DNA from: Lepidonotus clava
Lineage: Eukaryota; Annelida; Polychaeta; Phyllodocida; Polynoidae
Length of the DNA: 64,000 nt
NCBI GenBank assembly: GCA_936440205.1
Contig: OW387150.1
Coordinates: 17,024,152-17,088,151, forward strand
Reading direction: 5' to 3'
Shown in pieces: positions 23,722 through 35,162 of this stretch; within the stretch, counting starts at the first letter, position 1; each line of letters begins with the position of its first letter. The position numbers and the translations under genes were made by a program. The notes under the pieces were generated by a model. That model saw nothing but the letters and a program-made list of their open reading frames with translations. It did no database searches and was not told the origin of the DNA.

Positions 23722-26700
23722 TCAGAGTTTTGCCTTCCTTTCAAAATGAAATATAGGTTTTCCAAGAGGAGCTTCACCTAAAACAGCATATTCACGACTG
23801 AAAGTTTCATGGGCAATTGGATTTCCAACAAAAGGTTTCAAAGACTGTTTCGTTGGAGGAATATCATGATTAATAGGAAAGTGCAAGACAAGGCGCACTT
23901 CTCCATCAGAGTGGGTAATGGAAGCAGCATGGTTTACATGTTTGACCACATGTTGTTTGAGAAGACCAAGGTTAGGCACAACATCATAGTAGTAGATGTC
24001 AAGTCGGGTACCAAGTGCAACCTTGTAGGAGTAGCCAAAGCTGATGGCTTGCACTTTTGAAGTTGAATTCTCTCTAAATGAGACAAGAGTGTAGTGAGAC
24101 CTGACCACATCCATCAACATGTTGTAACTTGCTCTCAGGGGGCGCCAGTTCTGGTAGCAGACAAGGTAGCCAGCGGGGAATAAGTTGACAATATTGGGAA
24201 TGTCAGCAAATATTTCTGAAGCAGCATCTTTTTCTAGGACCAAAGCATCTTTTGTGAAATACGGTAAACTTGATTTGGAAGACTGAAGCTCTTCAGGGAT
24301 GCCTTTGAAGACCAGGAGATTCTGAAAGGAAAACAAATTGGTTGATCAGCCTAAACTGTTTATTAAAGTTTGATCAGGTGATAGCAACTGTGATGAATTG
24401 CCTATTTCATCCTTATGGTACAAAAATATGAAGCTAGAAATTAGGTATAATTATCTTGCAGAATCCATTTGTATGGTGAAATAATTGACTGATGTGGTAA
24501 TTGCTGGCTAATAATGAAATAATTTACTGGAACAAAATTGGAATGAAGGTAGACCAAAATTGTAATTGAAGCACAAGAGAATGAAAACATGTATTACAGA
24601 AAGTGATGTCATGTAGGTCACATGGTTAGAATCGACCAATGAGAAACGACTTGTAACTATACAAAGGGCAGGGTAGCCTGAAATAATCAGTTCATTCATG
24701 GTACTCATTGTGTTCACTTGCCTCTTTCTTGGGATGTACCTCCTCTCCACTTAGCCTGAGCTTAGGATCTTGATGACTAGAAGTTCTTGGTCAAATAAGG
24801 GTCTAACTGTAGGGTTTCAGACCTAGTAGAAGATTAGGCACATGGCCTTCAAGCCATACATGGCCTGAAGGCCCGAAATAGCCCGAAAGCCTGACATAGC
24901 ACGAAAGCCTGGAATGATACCCAAGCCCGAGATCATAGTCAGCCCGGATCCAGGGGAATGAAGGTACGATCCATTCGGCTCCGCGATACCACCTTCTAAA
25001 TGTGAACAAGAGCCCGTATTCCCCCGGCACTGGGATCAACCAAGAACAGACCTCAATTGCCAAGACAAGACAAGCCCGAATACCCTGACCCAGTCCCCCA
25101 ACAAAACAAAACATCCTCCTCCCCTAGCGAACCCCTGTATTCCACCCTCGCAAAACGAACCCCAGCCTCAAAGCTCCACTGAACACCTGATCCCATTCAC
25201 CCTTGTGCCCAAGGCATGACTCTCATCCCAAAAACCGGTCTCCCACCCTGAAACTTTGATCAGTCCGAGACCGGAAAACCCAAACTCCCCTTCATTGAGG
25301 AGAACAGAAACCCTAACTCCCTGAAGAATATCACACAACTATTTCTAAAATGAAGTCAGGTGATTCATCGGGAGCCAGCATACAGTTATTGAGAATTATT
25401 TTAATATTTTATTAGAATCATTTTTATCCAATAGCTCATTAATAAAAAATAAGGCCAAGCTCGTATCAATAATGAAAAGTCCTTAAAAGGGTTAAAAATG
25501 GAGGAAGTTTCTCCTCGTTTCTTTGCTGTTTCTTGTACTGATCATAGGCCTGTGTGCTATTCTTGAGATATGCTCTAGTGTGGAATCCACTCCCACAATT
25601 GCAAGTCGGACAAGGCAGGGGTTGCTTTCTCTTTGAGCCCATGTAATTTGATGAATTTAATCACTTTATAACGTTCTATACACAAATGGTTTAAAGATTC
25701 TATGAAGATAATCGCACAGTACAGATTTTGATCCTTGAGTTTATTTGTCTAACCCTAACTGACAGGGATGTGGAATTGCTCTATTACACTTACCCATTTG
25801 AGAGCTATTTTCTCTGGCGCATTTCCTGATTTTGCAGCTTCTTCTGTTCTGTCAAAGTGTTTGGCTCCAATACCAGCATGAACCTTGAATTGAAGAGTTG
25901 GTACTCGTTTCCTGACCTCTTGCATAGCAGCATGCAGAAGTCTTCGGTTGATGCCCTAAAGAAAACAGACAAAATAAATCCAGAGCTTAATCAGTGGTCA
26001 AGGAAGGTTATGTGTGAGTTTGGAAAATCTCAAGTGGGTATTATAATAGTAGTTTTGTTGAAAAACAGTCATAAACGTTCACACAATTTGTAATACATCC
26101 TCATGGCACGATTATCATAGTATATTTCAGTTCATTCATATGGGCAGTTGAGAACATACCTTAACTCCAACAAGCTATCGTGGAAGTGGAGTATAAACTA
26201 GATACAACAATTTAGGGTTGGAACAATTACTTCAGCTTCCCGTTCTATACAGACCTCTGCCCCGCCTTAGCTGCTTAGCAGAACACTCGCGGAATTTTAA
26301 GAAATATGTCTGTTTATTTTGGATTTGAGTTTTTCTCAATTTCTTCTTTAGCTCTAGAGAGCATCTTTTTTCCAAACAGAAAGTTAAATGCATGTCTTTC
26401 TGTAGTATTATGTAACACACTGCAAATGGAAGTTTGGCTTCTATTGTTAGTAGAAGTCTTTATAATACAAGCCACCGTTGCCTTTTAATCACTTTCTAGA
26501 AAAAATTACATCTCACCTGACGGTTGAGTGAGGGTTCCACCCGGCCCGCCACACTGACACACGTCAGTCCCCCATCGATGACCCTCAATGCTGCGAAAGC
26601 CACCTAGAAGACAATGTTAATGTGTTAAGGCTGTATTCCACTATGCGATTTTACTCGCGATTTCCGAAATCGTGAGTGAGAATAACGACTTGTTATAGGC

Positions 26701-27671
26701 ATGCTATGTATCATTAGAAAGGGCTTTTAATTCTCTTTCAGATGGTGTGTAGCATGCATGGGTTTCTGTAATATTTCTAAAGGGACTTCTGAAATTTCCA
26801 AATTTTCCATGTCCAAAATCGCCTGGTGGAATGCAGGCTTTAGACATTATTTTGAACAAGGCTGTAGACGGGTCTGACGTCAGAATATTTCGTTTTCAAA
26901 TCACAAGTGCTTTCACCATTTAGGCGAGAAGTGATCTTAACTGCATGAGAATATAATGGTGCATGGGAACAAAAATGATAGTCAGATTAAGTTATGATAC
27001 TGCCTAGATGCTCAATCAAGGAAAGTTGCAATGTAAAAGAACCATTCTGTATAAGTTTTTGGTCAATCTCTTATGAAAATGTAAGAACCCACCAAATAAG
27101 AATGTTATCATAATGTTTTATAACGGTGATGTCAAGACTAAGTCAAGACAGAACAATACATAATAATCATGTTTTGTTTTGGTTGAATAACATAACCAGA
27201 ATCTTTCCATAGTGTTTCAATGCGATTTAACAGTAGTGTGTTTCTACAGTTTTATTAGGAGCAATTAAAATAATGTAATGATAACCAAAACAGAACAAAA
27301 CAGAATTATTGCAACACTATCTTTCATGCTGCTGTACCAGAAACATACTTACAGCACATAGCTATGGCAGTATGAGCTCTGTAATAACCAAATTCTAAAG
27401 ATAACAGAAATGAAGTGAATATCAAAATTAAGAAATGTGTATACATATTGAAAGACATCCTCAGAGTATACAGAGAACAAACTGTAAAAGTTATTACACT
27501 TACTATTTTGCCATCCCTCTCACAAACAAACGGATGGCAGTCGGGGCTTTGTAGATAGATGTGATAATATACAGGCAAATAGTCATACCCACTATATACA
27601 TTTCTGTTTATCTCCATGACCGCCTCATAGTCGGCTGGACGGGCGGGCCTTGCCAAAAACTGGTTGGCCAT
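23722..27671 (-). CDS. GNAT N-acetyltransferase, NAT16/HISAT-like, copy B
   Basis: Second tandem paralogue, 338 residues. Coding exons: 27671-27504, 26603-26517, 25955-25794 and 24321-23722; all junctions phase 0, donors GTAAGT or GTGAG. Lengths equal copy A exactly (168, 87, 162, 600). Exon 1 has MANQFLARPARPADYEAVME and YSGYDYLPVYYHIYLQSPD. Exon 4 has YQNWRPLRASYN. The CoA loop region reads Q-GINRRL where copies A and C read Q-GVFGKL and Q-GIFGRL, so the second glycine is replaced by arginine. That may alter cofactor binding, although the rest is intact and there are no stops. A TA-flanked inverted-repeat element sits in intron 1. The gene is predicted cytosolic, with no signal peptide or membrane segment. 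Confidence 0.88.
26628..26840. mobile_element. TA-flanked MITE in intron 1 of copy B
   Basis: Inverted ends: AGGCTGTATTCCACTATGCG at the left and, read inward from the right, AAGCCTGCATTCCACCAGGC. TA dinucleotides flank both ends, as in Tc1/mariner-derived elements. The length is 213 bp with no coding. A weaker relative may lie at 16046-16275. Confidence 0.55.
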
Positions 27672-28239
27672 GCTTGATCTGAATAAAAGGAACACAAGTA
27701 GAAATATTTTTCATAAATTATAATCCTCATACCATACATTAGTAAATACAGCTAACTTTTACATTAAGTACCTGCACTACGCCATTAAATTTGATTGATT
27801 TAAAGTATATTATAAATGAAGGGATGCAGTTATTTTCCCAATTTTCCCATAACCACTTCTCCCTATTCCCCTAACATTGTTTCCGTAAACATTGTTAAAA
27901 TGTTAGGAAATACATACCTGGTCTATGCCCGCCTATTTGCCAGGAGAATATGAGTAGTTAAATGTGAACGTTGTCCCTCAGGTGAAGGTTGTGTTAGAAT
28001 CAATATAAAAGAGGAGTATTTTCTGTTTTTTAAATCCTCTTCTCGGAAAACTTGACCCTGCTACACAATGTGACCGCCTTACAATGTGGTGATATCGATG
28101 AGGCCAAGGTCTATATAATTATCAACAGGATAGGACAGTAATATGAACAGCTGCACAGATTGTATATTCCGATAAAGTAAGGTAGATGGGGAGAACAATA
28201 GTACTAGGCCAATATATAAAGTGAGAGGAGGTAGGGGTG

Positions 28240-28880
28240 AGGCTGGTGTAGGGAGGGTGAATTGGGCAGGGATGAGGAGGTTGGGAAGGGGGAAGGATTG
28301 GTGGGAAGAGCTAAGGACGGGTGGGAAGAGGTAAGGAAGGGTTGACAGGGGTAAGGACAGGAACTCAGGGGTAAGGACAGGTGGGTGGAGGTAAGGACGG
28401 GAAAGCAGAGGTAAGGACAGGTGCACGGGGATAAGGACGGAGGGGCAGGGGTAAGAACAGGTGGACAGGGGTAAGGGCGGGTGGGCGTGGGTATTAAAGG
28501 GCGGGTGGGCGTGGGTAAGGGCGGGTGGACTGGGGTAAGGATAGGTTAACAGGGGTAAGGATGGGTGGGCATGGGTAAGGACGGGTGGGAAAGGGAAAGG
28601 ACAGGTTGACAGGGGTAAGGATGGGTGGGCAGAGGTAGGGACGGGTGGGCGGGGGTAAGGACAGGTGGGAAGGGGTAAGGACAGGTTGACAGGGGTAAGG
28701 ACGAATGGGAAGGGGTAAGGACAGGTTGACAGGGGCAAAGACAGGTAGTCAGGGGTAAAGACGGGTGGACTGGGGTAAGGACGGGTGCACAGGGGTAAGG
28801 ATGGGTGGGCATGGGTAAGGACGGGTGGGTGTTAGGATGGGTGAGCAGGGGTGCGGATGGGAAGCAGTCGACAGGGGTAA
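28240..28880. repeat. Minisatellite, about 20 bp unit
   Basis: Some thirty degenerate units of about 20 bases, typified by GGGGTAAGGACAGGTTGACA and GGTGGGC variants. Strong strand asymmetry (G/A on plus, C/T on minus) gives long proline-rich frames on the minus strand (28079-28974) that are artefacts of the repeat. It lies 0.6-1.2 kb upstream of copy B's start codon. Confidence 0.88.
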
Positions 28881-29427
28881 GAACTGAATATTTTCTTCTC
28901 CTATAGCCTCTTTTATTGTCCCCTGGTGAAATGAATATAATGCCATAATTTATACCTTTCCAGGCGAATAGCAATTTATCATGGTGTATGTCAGATACAG
29001 CACTCGTTTGTGTCAGCGCTTGATATAACCACTCGGCTACCTCCTTCAGGATTATATTGTGGATTGATAAACCTGTGCTTTATCTATTGATTGATTATCA
29101 GAAACTGCTATATTCTGATATTCAATACACAAACAGTATGCACCCAATGTGACATGGTAATGCATGCTCTGACTGGGGACGTCGTAAATCTCCCCACCCT
29201 TCTTTTTATATAGGAATATGCAATTACAAGCTAGATGTACACGCCTGGTCTGTAAGGGGCTCGGGGCTCGGGAAACTGGGGCAGTTAGGCCTGGCGTAAA
29301 GGTTGGGAGGAAGTGTTTGGTTTTGTGTCTAATCATTGTTAAAGTAGTTACTGGGTTGTTCATGAGGTATCACCTTCCCCAGACCTGACATTATGGGTAT
29401 GTCATAAACTTGCCTTTTATTGGTCAA

Positions 29428-29635
29428 CAGGCCTTTAGCCAGCTTCTTTGAGAGGGGGGTTCGTTTTTTGACTAATAGTTTTTTTCAAAAGGGGGGTTCA
29501 TTTTTTTGAATTTTGGGCTAAAATATATTTTTTATTTTATTTGTAGGGATCATATAAGTCATATTTTACACAAGGGTTTGTCGAGGGGGGGGGTGTACGA
29601 ACCCCCCGACCCCCCCCCCCCCGGCTATGGGCCTG
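29428..29635. mobile_element. Poly-C/G MITE with CAGGCC..TAGCC ends
   Basis: Starts CAGGCCTTTAGCC and ends GGCTATGGGCCTG, nearly perfect inverted complements. The interior has GGGGGGTTCG and a run of about fourteen C. The flanks (GGTCAA and GTTAAT) show at best a decayed duplication. Confidence 0.6.
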
Positions 29636-29973
29636 GTTAATGTCCGTACAATGGTTATTTTATGGGTTTCCATGGCAACCCAGTAATTAGTGAAATATCT
29701 ATTTTATCTGCATCAAAGGGAACATCAAGCATATATCATGTTTGCAAAAGAAACAGTTTGTAGTTATAATCATTATATGAAACCAAATTATGACTCTTTT
29801 AATATAACATAATTATCCATCTAATTCTCATATATTCTTTCAGTTGCAGTTGGCTTAATTCTTACTCATTAAAGAGTGTTTCCATTGGATTTACTATAGG
29901 GCAATCGGTCGGCTTGTAACTATCAAAGGGTTAACAATATTATCATTAGGTATGATAATTATATAAAATAATC

Positions 29974-30205
29974 AGGCCCTTATACAGGGGGGGGGTGGCG
30001 GCCCCCCCCCCCCCTCCCTTCGAAGAGATTATTTAAAAGGTTCTACTTTTCCTTCCAAAATTTAAAATAAAACCCTCTAAAAATATTTGATAGTTCCACT
30101 TACTACTACTCGCCACCCAACTTTTGAAGTGAAAATTACTGAAAATATAAGCAAAAGTTCCACTTAGTGAACCTCCCCCCCATGGTAGAACCTGTATAAG
30201 GGCCT
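29974..30205. mobile_element. Poly-C MITE with 15 bp perfect ends
   Basis: The left end AGGCCCTTATACAGG and right end CCTGTATAAGGGCCT are perfect inverted repeats. G and C runs are adjacent inside the left end. The flanks AAATAATC and AATAATTC are close to a direct repeat and could be a slightly changed target duplication. Non-coding, 232 bp. Confidence 0.65.
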
Positions 30206-30619
30206 AATAATTCATTCTTTCAACGCATTATTACTTCGAGACTTGGTGTCAACATTACTTCTAATCATCATGTTACAATAAGTCCGAGTTGTTATGTCAA
30301 CTTTACTTGGAGTTAACACAAATAATAATACTTAAGTTTATTACAAAGATGACCCAACTTACAAGTGGAAAATTCTCTCGTTGTTAAAAAAAGAAATAAC
30401 AGCAATGACTTGATAACATTGGATTAAGGCCTTCTAAATGCCGTGTTTTGTATCAATTCTTCACCATAACATGTAGATAAATACGATCTTACTGTTTGCA
30501 TTTACAGAATCTAGATTGAAGCACCGGTGGTCCGTTGTAAAATGACCGATCGTAACAGCGATTACTTATATATCAGAAAGTTGGTTTTATGGAAACATAA
30601 AAATATCTATAGATGTTCA
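30206..30619. other. Short spacer downstream of copy C
   Basis: AT-rich, no gene or clear repeat. Confidence 0.4.
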
Positions 30620-30625
30620 TTTATT
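30620..30625 (-). terminator. Candidate polyadenylation signal AATAAA of copy C
   Basis: AATAAA on the minus strand, about 118 bases after the copy C stop codon, a normal 3' UTR distance. Confidence 0.4.
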
Positions 30626-30742
30626 TGATTTCATGAAATCACTCCTTTCTCATTATATGGCATGTTAAAAGCTTTGATTTGAACATGAACATTATACAGC
30701 TCTTCAAAACAGATAAGCAAACTCATGAACCTTATCAATCAA

Positions 30743-32591
30743 TCAAAGCTTTGCTTTGCTCTTTGACATTTTGAATGGTGGGATAAGAGGACCCTCAGCT
30801 ATAGCTCCATTTTCTTGGGTGAGGGCACTTGTCAAAAAACTGTCGCCAATAAAAGGTTTCAGATACCTTTTAGCTGAGTCAACACTATGGTTCGAAGGAA
30901 AGTGCAAGACTATGTGCAACTCCTCTTCAGGTTTAGTGGCACAAGCCGCCTGGTTTACATGTTTTATTACGTGTTGTTTGAGGAGTTCTGGACTGGGAAT
31001 GATGTCAAAATAGTAAATATCTGTCCGGGTGCCAATTGGTATTTTGAAGGTGTAGCTGAAGCTTGCTGCTGTAACCTTAGAACTTGAAGTGTCTCTAAAC
31101 GTGACTACAGAGTAGTGAGACCTAACTACATCCATCAAGATGTCGTAACTTGCTCTCAGGGGGCGCCAGTTTTGGTAGCAGAAGAGGTAGCCAGTGGGGA
31201 ATAGTGACACCAAGTTTGTGATGTCAGCAAACACAGTCCTGGCAGTGTCAAGGCTTAGGGCTACTGAGGTTTGAGTGGAAGATCCCTGATTTGACGTTGA
31301 TAATTGGAGCTCCTTACCAGAACCTTTGAAAAGGAGGATATTCTGGAATGAAATAATACCTTCCTATTAGCCAACACAAAATTGATAACAATAAATTTAA
31401 AAAAGCATTCTATTTTTCGACATTTAAAGAACTGGTGTCTAGAGCATATCTTTCTCAGGAAATAAAAACAGAAATTATAAAATTTATACATTTAAGGAAC
31501 GGTTTCTAGTGCAAACTACTATCTTTTGCTGCTTATACAAATTTATAATTTCCACATTGTTTATAATTTCACTTTATTCTAGAACTACCCCAAATCCAGT
31601 CATTTAAAGTATTACTGCATGCCATATCATTTCAATGAAGTTCTAAAAAGTACTTAATGCACTTACCCATCTTAAGATAACCTTTTCAGGGGCAAGCCCA
31701 ACTTTGGCTGCTTCTTGCAATTTATCGAAATGTTTTGCCCCAATACCAGCATGGGTGACAAATCGAACTGTGGGCACTCTTCGCAACACCTCTTGTACTG
31801 CGGGCATTATAAGTCTCCCGAAAATGCCCTGCAACATTAATGAATAATTTTAAGACTGAAACACTCTATCATTTTCTACATATCAATGATACTGATAATA
31901 TATTTTGAGGAATTTATCATGTTAAAATAATTTCATGATGAGATGATATAACAATGATATTATTTCAATATATACCTTTTAGCCCTATTTTTCTCTCTCT
32001 CTTATATTTTCTTAATGTTATGGATTGCATTAAATAAATAAAGAAGAAGAGGAAATAATATGTTAAAACCATGATTCCTTTTTTCAATCGAATGTGTTTT
32101 TTTCTGAGACTCACCTGACTGTTTAGTGTTGGGTCCACACGTCCTGCTACAGAGATCATGGTCAGTCCTCCATCAACCACCCGCAGAGTGGCAAAGCCCA
32201 CCTAAATGTAATTTGACATATTATGTTAATATACTGGTGAATGATCAAAGATTTATTAGCAATGTAATCAAATCATAGGTGATGGTATAGAGTCGCAAGT
32301 TTGTGTTTTCATTCCCCTACTGCCATATTACTATAGTGAATAAACGGAATTACCAAACTATAATACTAATTATTGGTCGATGACAGAAGCATTTAGGCCT
32401 ATAATAATTATATGTATTGATATTCTGGTGGTAGCATTGGAAAATTCTCAAAATCGGGATGATGCATCAGAACCCCCGCCTCCTCTAGTCGAGGGGCCCA
32501 TAATTGCTCAAAACCAGAGACCACAGGTATGAAAACTCTCAAATTAATGGTGGAACCCGAAGGGTGACACTAGAACCCGAAGGTATATTAT

Positions 32592-32637
<46 letters not shown>

Positions 32638-32862
32638 CTTTCTTGATGGTGCATTTTTTATATCGTAGATATAACCTATACCTACGATCCTACTTACAAT
32701 TTTCTTTTTCAGCGTACACACAAAAGAATGGCAGTCAGGACTTTGCATGTAGATGTGGTAATAAATAGGTAGGTAGTCGAGACCAGCGTAGACATTCCTG
32801 TTGATATCCAGAACCGCTTCATAGTCAGACGGGACTGCAGGTCGGACCTCAAATCCTGCCAT
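30743..32862 (-). CDS. GNAT N-acetyltransferase, NAT16/HISAT-like, copy C
   Basis: Third and most compact paralogue, 337 residues. Coding exons: 32862-32698, 32201-32115, 31828-31667 and 31342-30743. All introns are phase 0 and GT-AG. Exon 1 is one codon shorter than in A and B (MAGFEVRPAVPSDYEAVLD, then YAGLDYLPIYYHIYMQSPD). Exon 2 encodes VGFATLRVVDGG and SVAGRVDPTLNSQ, joining exon 3 GIFGRLIMPAVQEV at the predicted acetyl-CoA loop. Exon 4 has FADITNLVSLFPTGYLFCYQ and NWRPLRASYDILMDVVRSHY. The start was taken at the Met aligned with copies A and B; an upstream in-frame Met at 32913 is less likely. Complete and apparently functional; substrate unknown. A (TA)n tract lies in intron 1. Confidence 0.88.
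32597..32633. repeat. (TA)n microsatellite
   Basis: About eighteen TA units in intron 1 of copy C. Confidence 0.95.
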
Positions 32863-32919
32863 ATCTGAATACAATAATATACAAAATAAAAGGAAACACA
32901 TCGATGAAAACATAATGAA

Positions 32920-33900
32920 AATCCTTCAAACGTATTGATCTATATCTCTAATCTATTTTATAGTAATAAATCATATTTATGGTCATAAAGTTAGAGACAA
33001 CGTTTTTTTCGGTTTACGGGGTGGAAGAAGAACCAGTCCATTTTGATTGTTTTATTCATTTTCATATGTGAGTGCACGAACTATGACATTGTATATAATA
33101 TGTCAATTCCAATGGGCAATGTGCTTTTACTGGTTTTGTGAAAATTAAGAATCAGAAGTCATCACTAAGTAATAAATCCCTTAATACTATAAGTGACCTA
33201 GGTCCTTTTTTGGTAATAGGTTAAGCTAATCATTATTATAATTTATGATTAATATCTCGTTATAAGTGCCACCATCTGTGGTGGGAGTAGTAACATTGTT
33301 GGGGAATAACCCGAAACAGGGTTGTTGCGTGTACAAAAATCTTTAAGAGGATTACTAAACATGAAACTCTAATCATGAGAGTCCCGATAACCCTAATTAG
33401 TTTCAGAAATAATTATGGTCCATATGTTTTGAAACCCCATTATCACAGTGCCCATTCATTATTTCTGAGATTGACACAAGCACCTACTATGGAAAACATT
33501 AATAAAACAGCTAAGGATGTTCAATCACAATGCCCAAAGTATTGCGTGAAGCACAACTCACCTACCTGTTTAACCAGCCCTTGTAGATTATAATCGGCCA
33601 GTTGCTTGCCAAACTTTCCTTTGAGACTATGGAGGTCAGCGTAACATGGGAATAACTACTTAAATGTAGGTATTAATCCTCCCATATAGGACATTAGCAA
33701 ATATTAAGCCCTTCCAATGGTGAAATGTTTTACAATATAATAAACAAGATTGTAGCTAGTGGTTGTGCAATCAAGGTCGTAGATGTTGTATCATAGCACT
33801 TGATCAAAGTCTAAAGGTATAGTTGAACTGACCGTTAGGGGAGTGTGTTAGAGTGTGTTATGTAACAGGTCAAAATACATGGTTCAACGCAGACCGCTAA
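32920..33900. other. Spacer upstream of copy C
   Basis: AT-rich sequence that should contain the copy C promoter; no specific element is identifiable and no other gene is seen. Confidence 0.35.
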
Positions 33901-33916
33901 CAGGCAGCCCCAAGGC

Positions 33917-33971
33917 AGAGACCTTGTATGTATATATAGGATATATCCTATATATACATTCAAGGTCTCTG
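33917..33971. mobile_element. 55 bp palindromic micro-element, copy 2
   Basis: Starts AGAGACCTTGTATGTATATA and ends TACATTCAAGGTCTCTG. The unit is almost its own reverse complement. It is flanked by the perfect 8 bp direct repeat CCCAAGGC (33909-33916 and 33972-33979). It matches the copy at 20051-20105 in length and sequence, but the target duplication differs, which demonstrates transposition. It cannot encode anything; it would fold as a single hairpin. Confidence 0.8.
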
Positions 33972-33979
33972 CCCAAGGC

Positions 33980-35094
33980 AAGTAAATTAGATTCCAGACC
34001 ACGCCACCTAGTGTGTAACCAAGCTCCAGAGGTGAAGCTTAGGCAAGCCTGGGCTTATTTTCTGTAACGTTTGCATGTTGTCCAGGATACTCTTTGGTCT
34101 TCTCAGAAAAAAAGATATTACTCTAATCAAAGTATGGTAAAATTTTATTTTTATAGATGGCCATGTAATGTAGGCCTTATATTTTATAGATATTTTTCAC
34201 TATTAAAAGTTTTTATCAGCACTTTGCAACGAACCCAACCAATCAGGTGTTGCGCTTCACCAACCACGTAGGTTTGTTTGTCCTATCTCCGCTGGACCGT
34301 GACGGCCGCACGAGGTCTGGAAAGAACTTTATCCCTGTGCCAATCTCCTTGGTCTCAAAAAAAACTATAAAAAAAAACCTCTTCAATGCAGAAACTGACA
34401 TTGAGAACGGCCATAGGTTTCCTTTGACCGATGGGATTCAGTTATATTCTCCATAATATTATTTTCTTCTCGTGTATAGATCTGTACAACTATTTACATA
34501 AACGCTAGGTTTTTGGCAACTTTTATTTTATTCATATGTAGAATGGTATATTCATTAGAAAGGCTGTCATTCACTGTTTTTCGTACCATAACAATGAGGA
34601 TCGTGTGGCACTGCTGGTCAAAGTTATTACACAAATCACTTTTAAGGCAGGAAAAGTCATTTGGTTATCAGGTTTTGTTGAATATTTGTTGTAAATATTT
34701 GATAGAATTCGGGGGTTGTGCCCCCAAACACCCCTTTTCATTTCTTTCTTCTATTTCTTATAAATTCTTTCATAAACAATGACCAACGGAGCTGGTTAAC
34801 TGGTCGAGCTAACCTAAGCAATAGGGGATTATCCTCCAGCCACACATTGCAAATATTTGTTTCAAAAGAGGACCCTAACAACTATAGAATTATACTTGGG
34901 CAATCACAGCTAGTCTTTCATTTGTGGTCAGCGGAACAATGTGTGTGCAAATATAAAATACCATAACTAGATTTGTCAATCCAAAGAAACTCATTCCCTA
35001 AGGATTATTGATATTTGAATATTTATACTCCAATCACACCAGCATCCCATGTAGAAGAATTCCACCAGTCACAAAAATTAGTAAGGTCAATGAT
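33980..35094. other. Spacer between the acetyltransferase and kinase clusters
   Basis: AT-rich, no gene, RNA or repeat recognised; frames up to 89 codons are without motif. Confidence 0.4.
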
Positions 35095-35100
35095 TTTATT
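35095..35100 (-). terminator. Candidate polyadenylation signal AATAAA of kinase copy 1
   Basis: AATAAA on the minus strand 62 bases past the stop codon of kinase copy 1. Confidence 0.45.
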
Positions 35101-35162
35101 GATTCAAAGAATTAGCGCATGTACTTATTTATGGTGAAAGAATAAATTGTGGTAGTCGTTAA

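Noticed and set aside
24828-25330. GC-richer segment considered as a solo LTR or gene
   Set aside because: No matching second copy, no short terminal inverted dinucleotides or duplication that I could define, and no convincing frame.
28079-28974. Long proline-rich frames on the minus strand
   Set aside because: They are produced by the 20 bp minisatellite; frame-independent repetition, no start context or splice partner.
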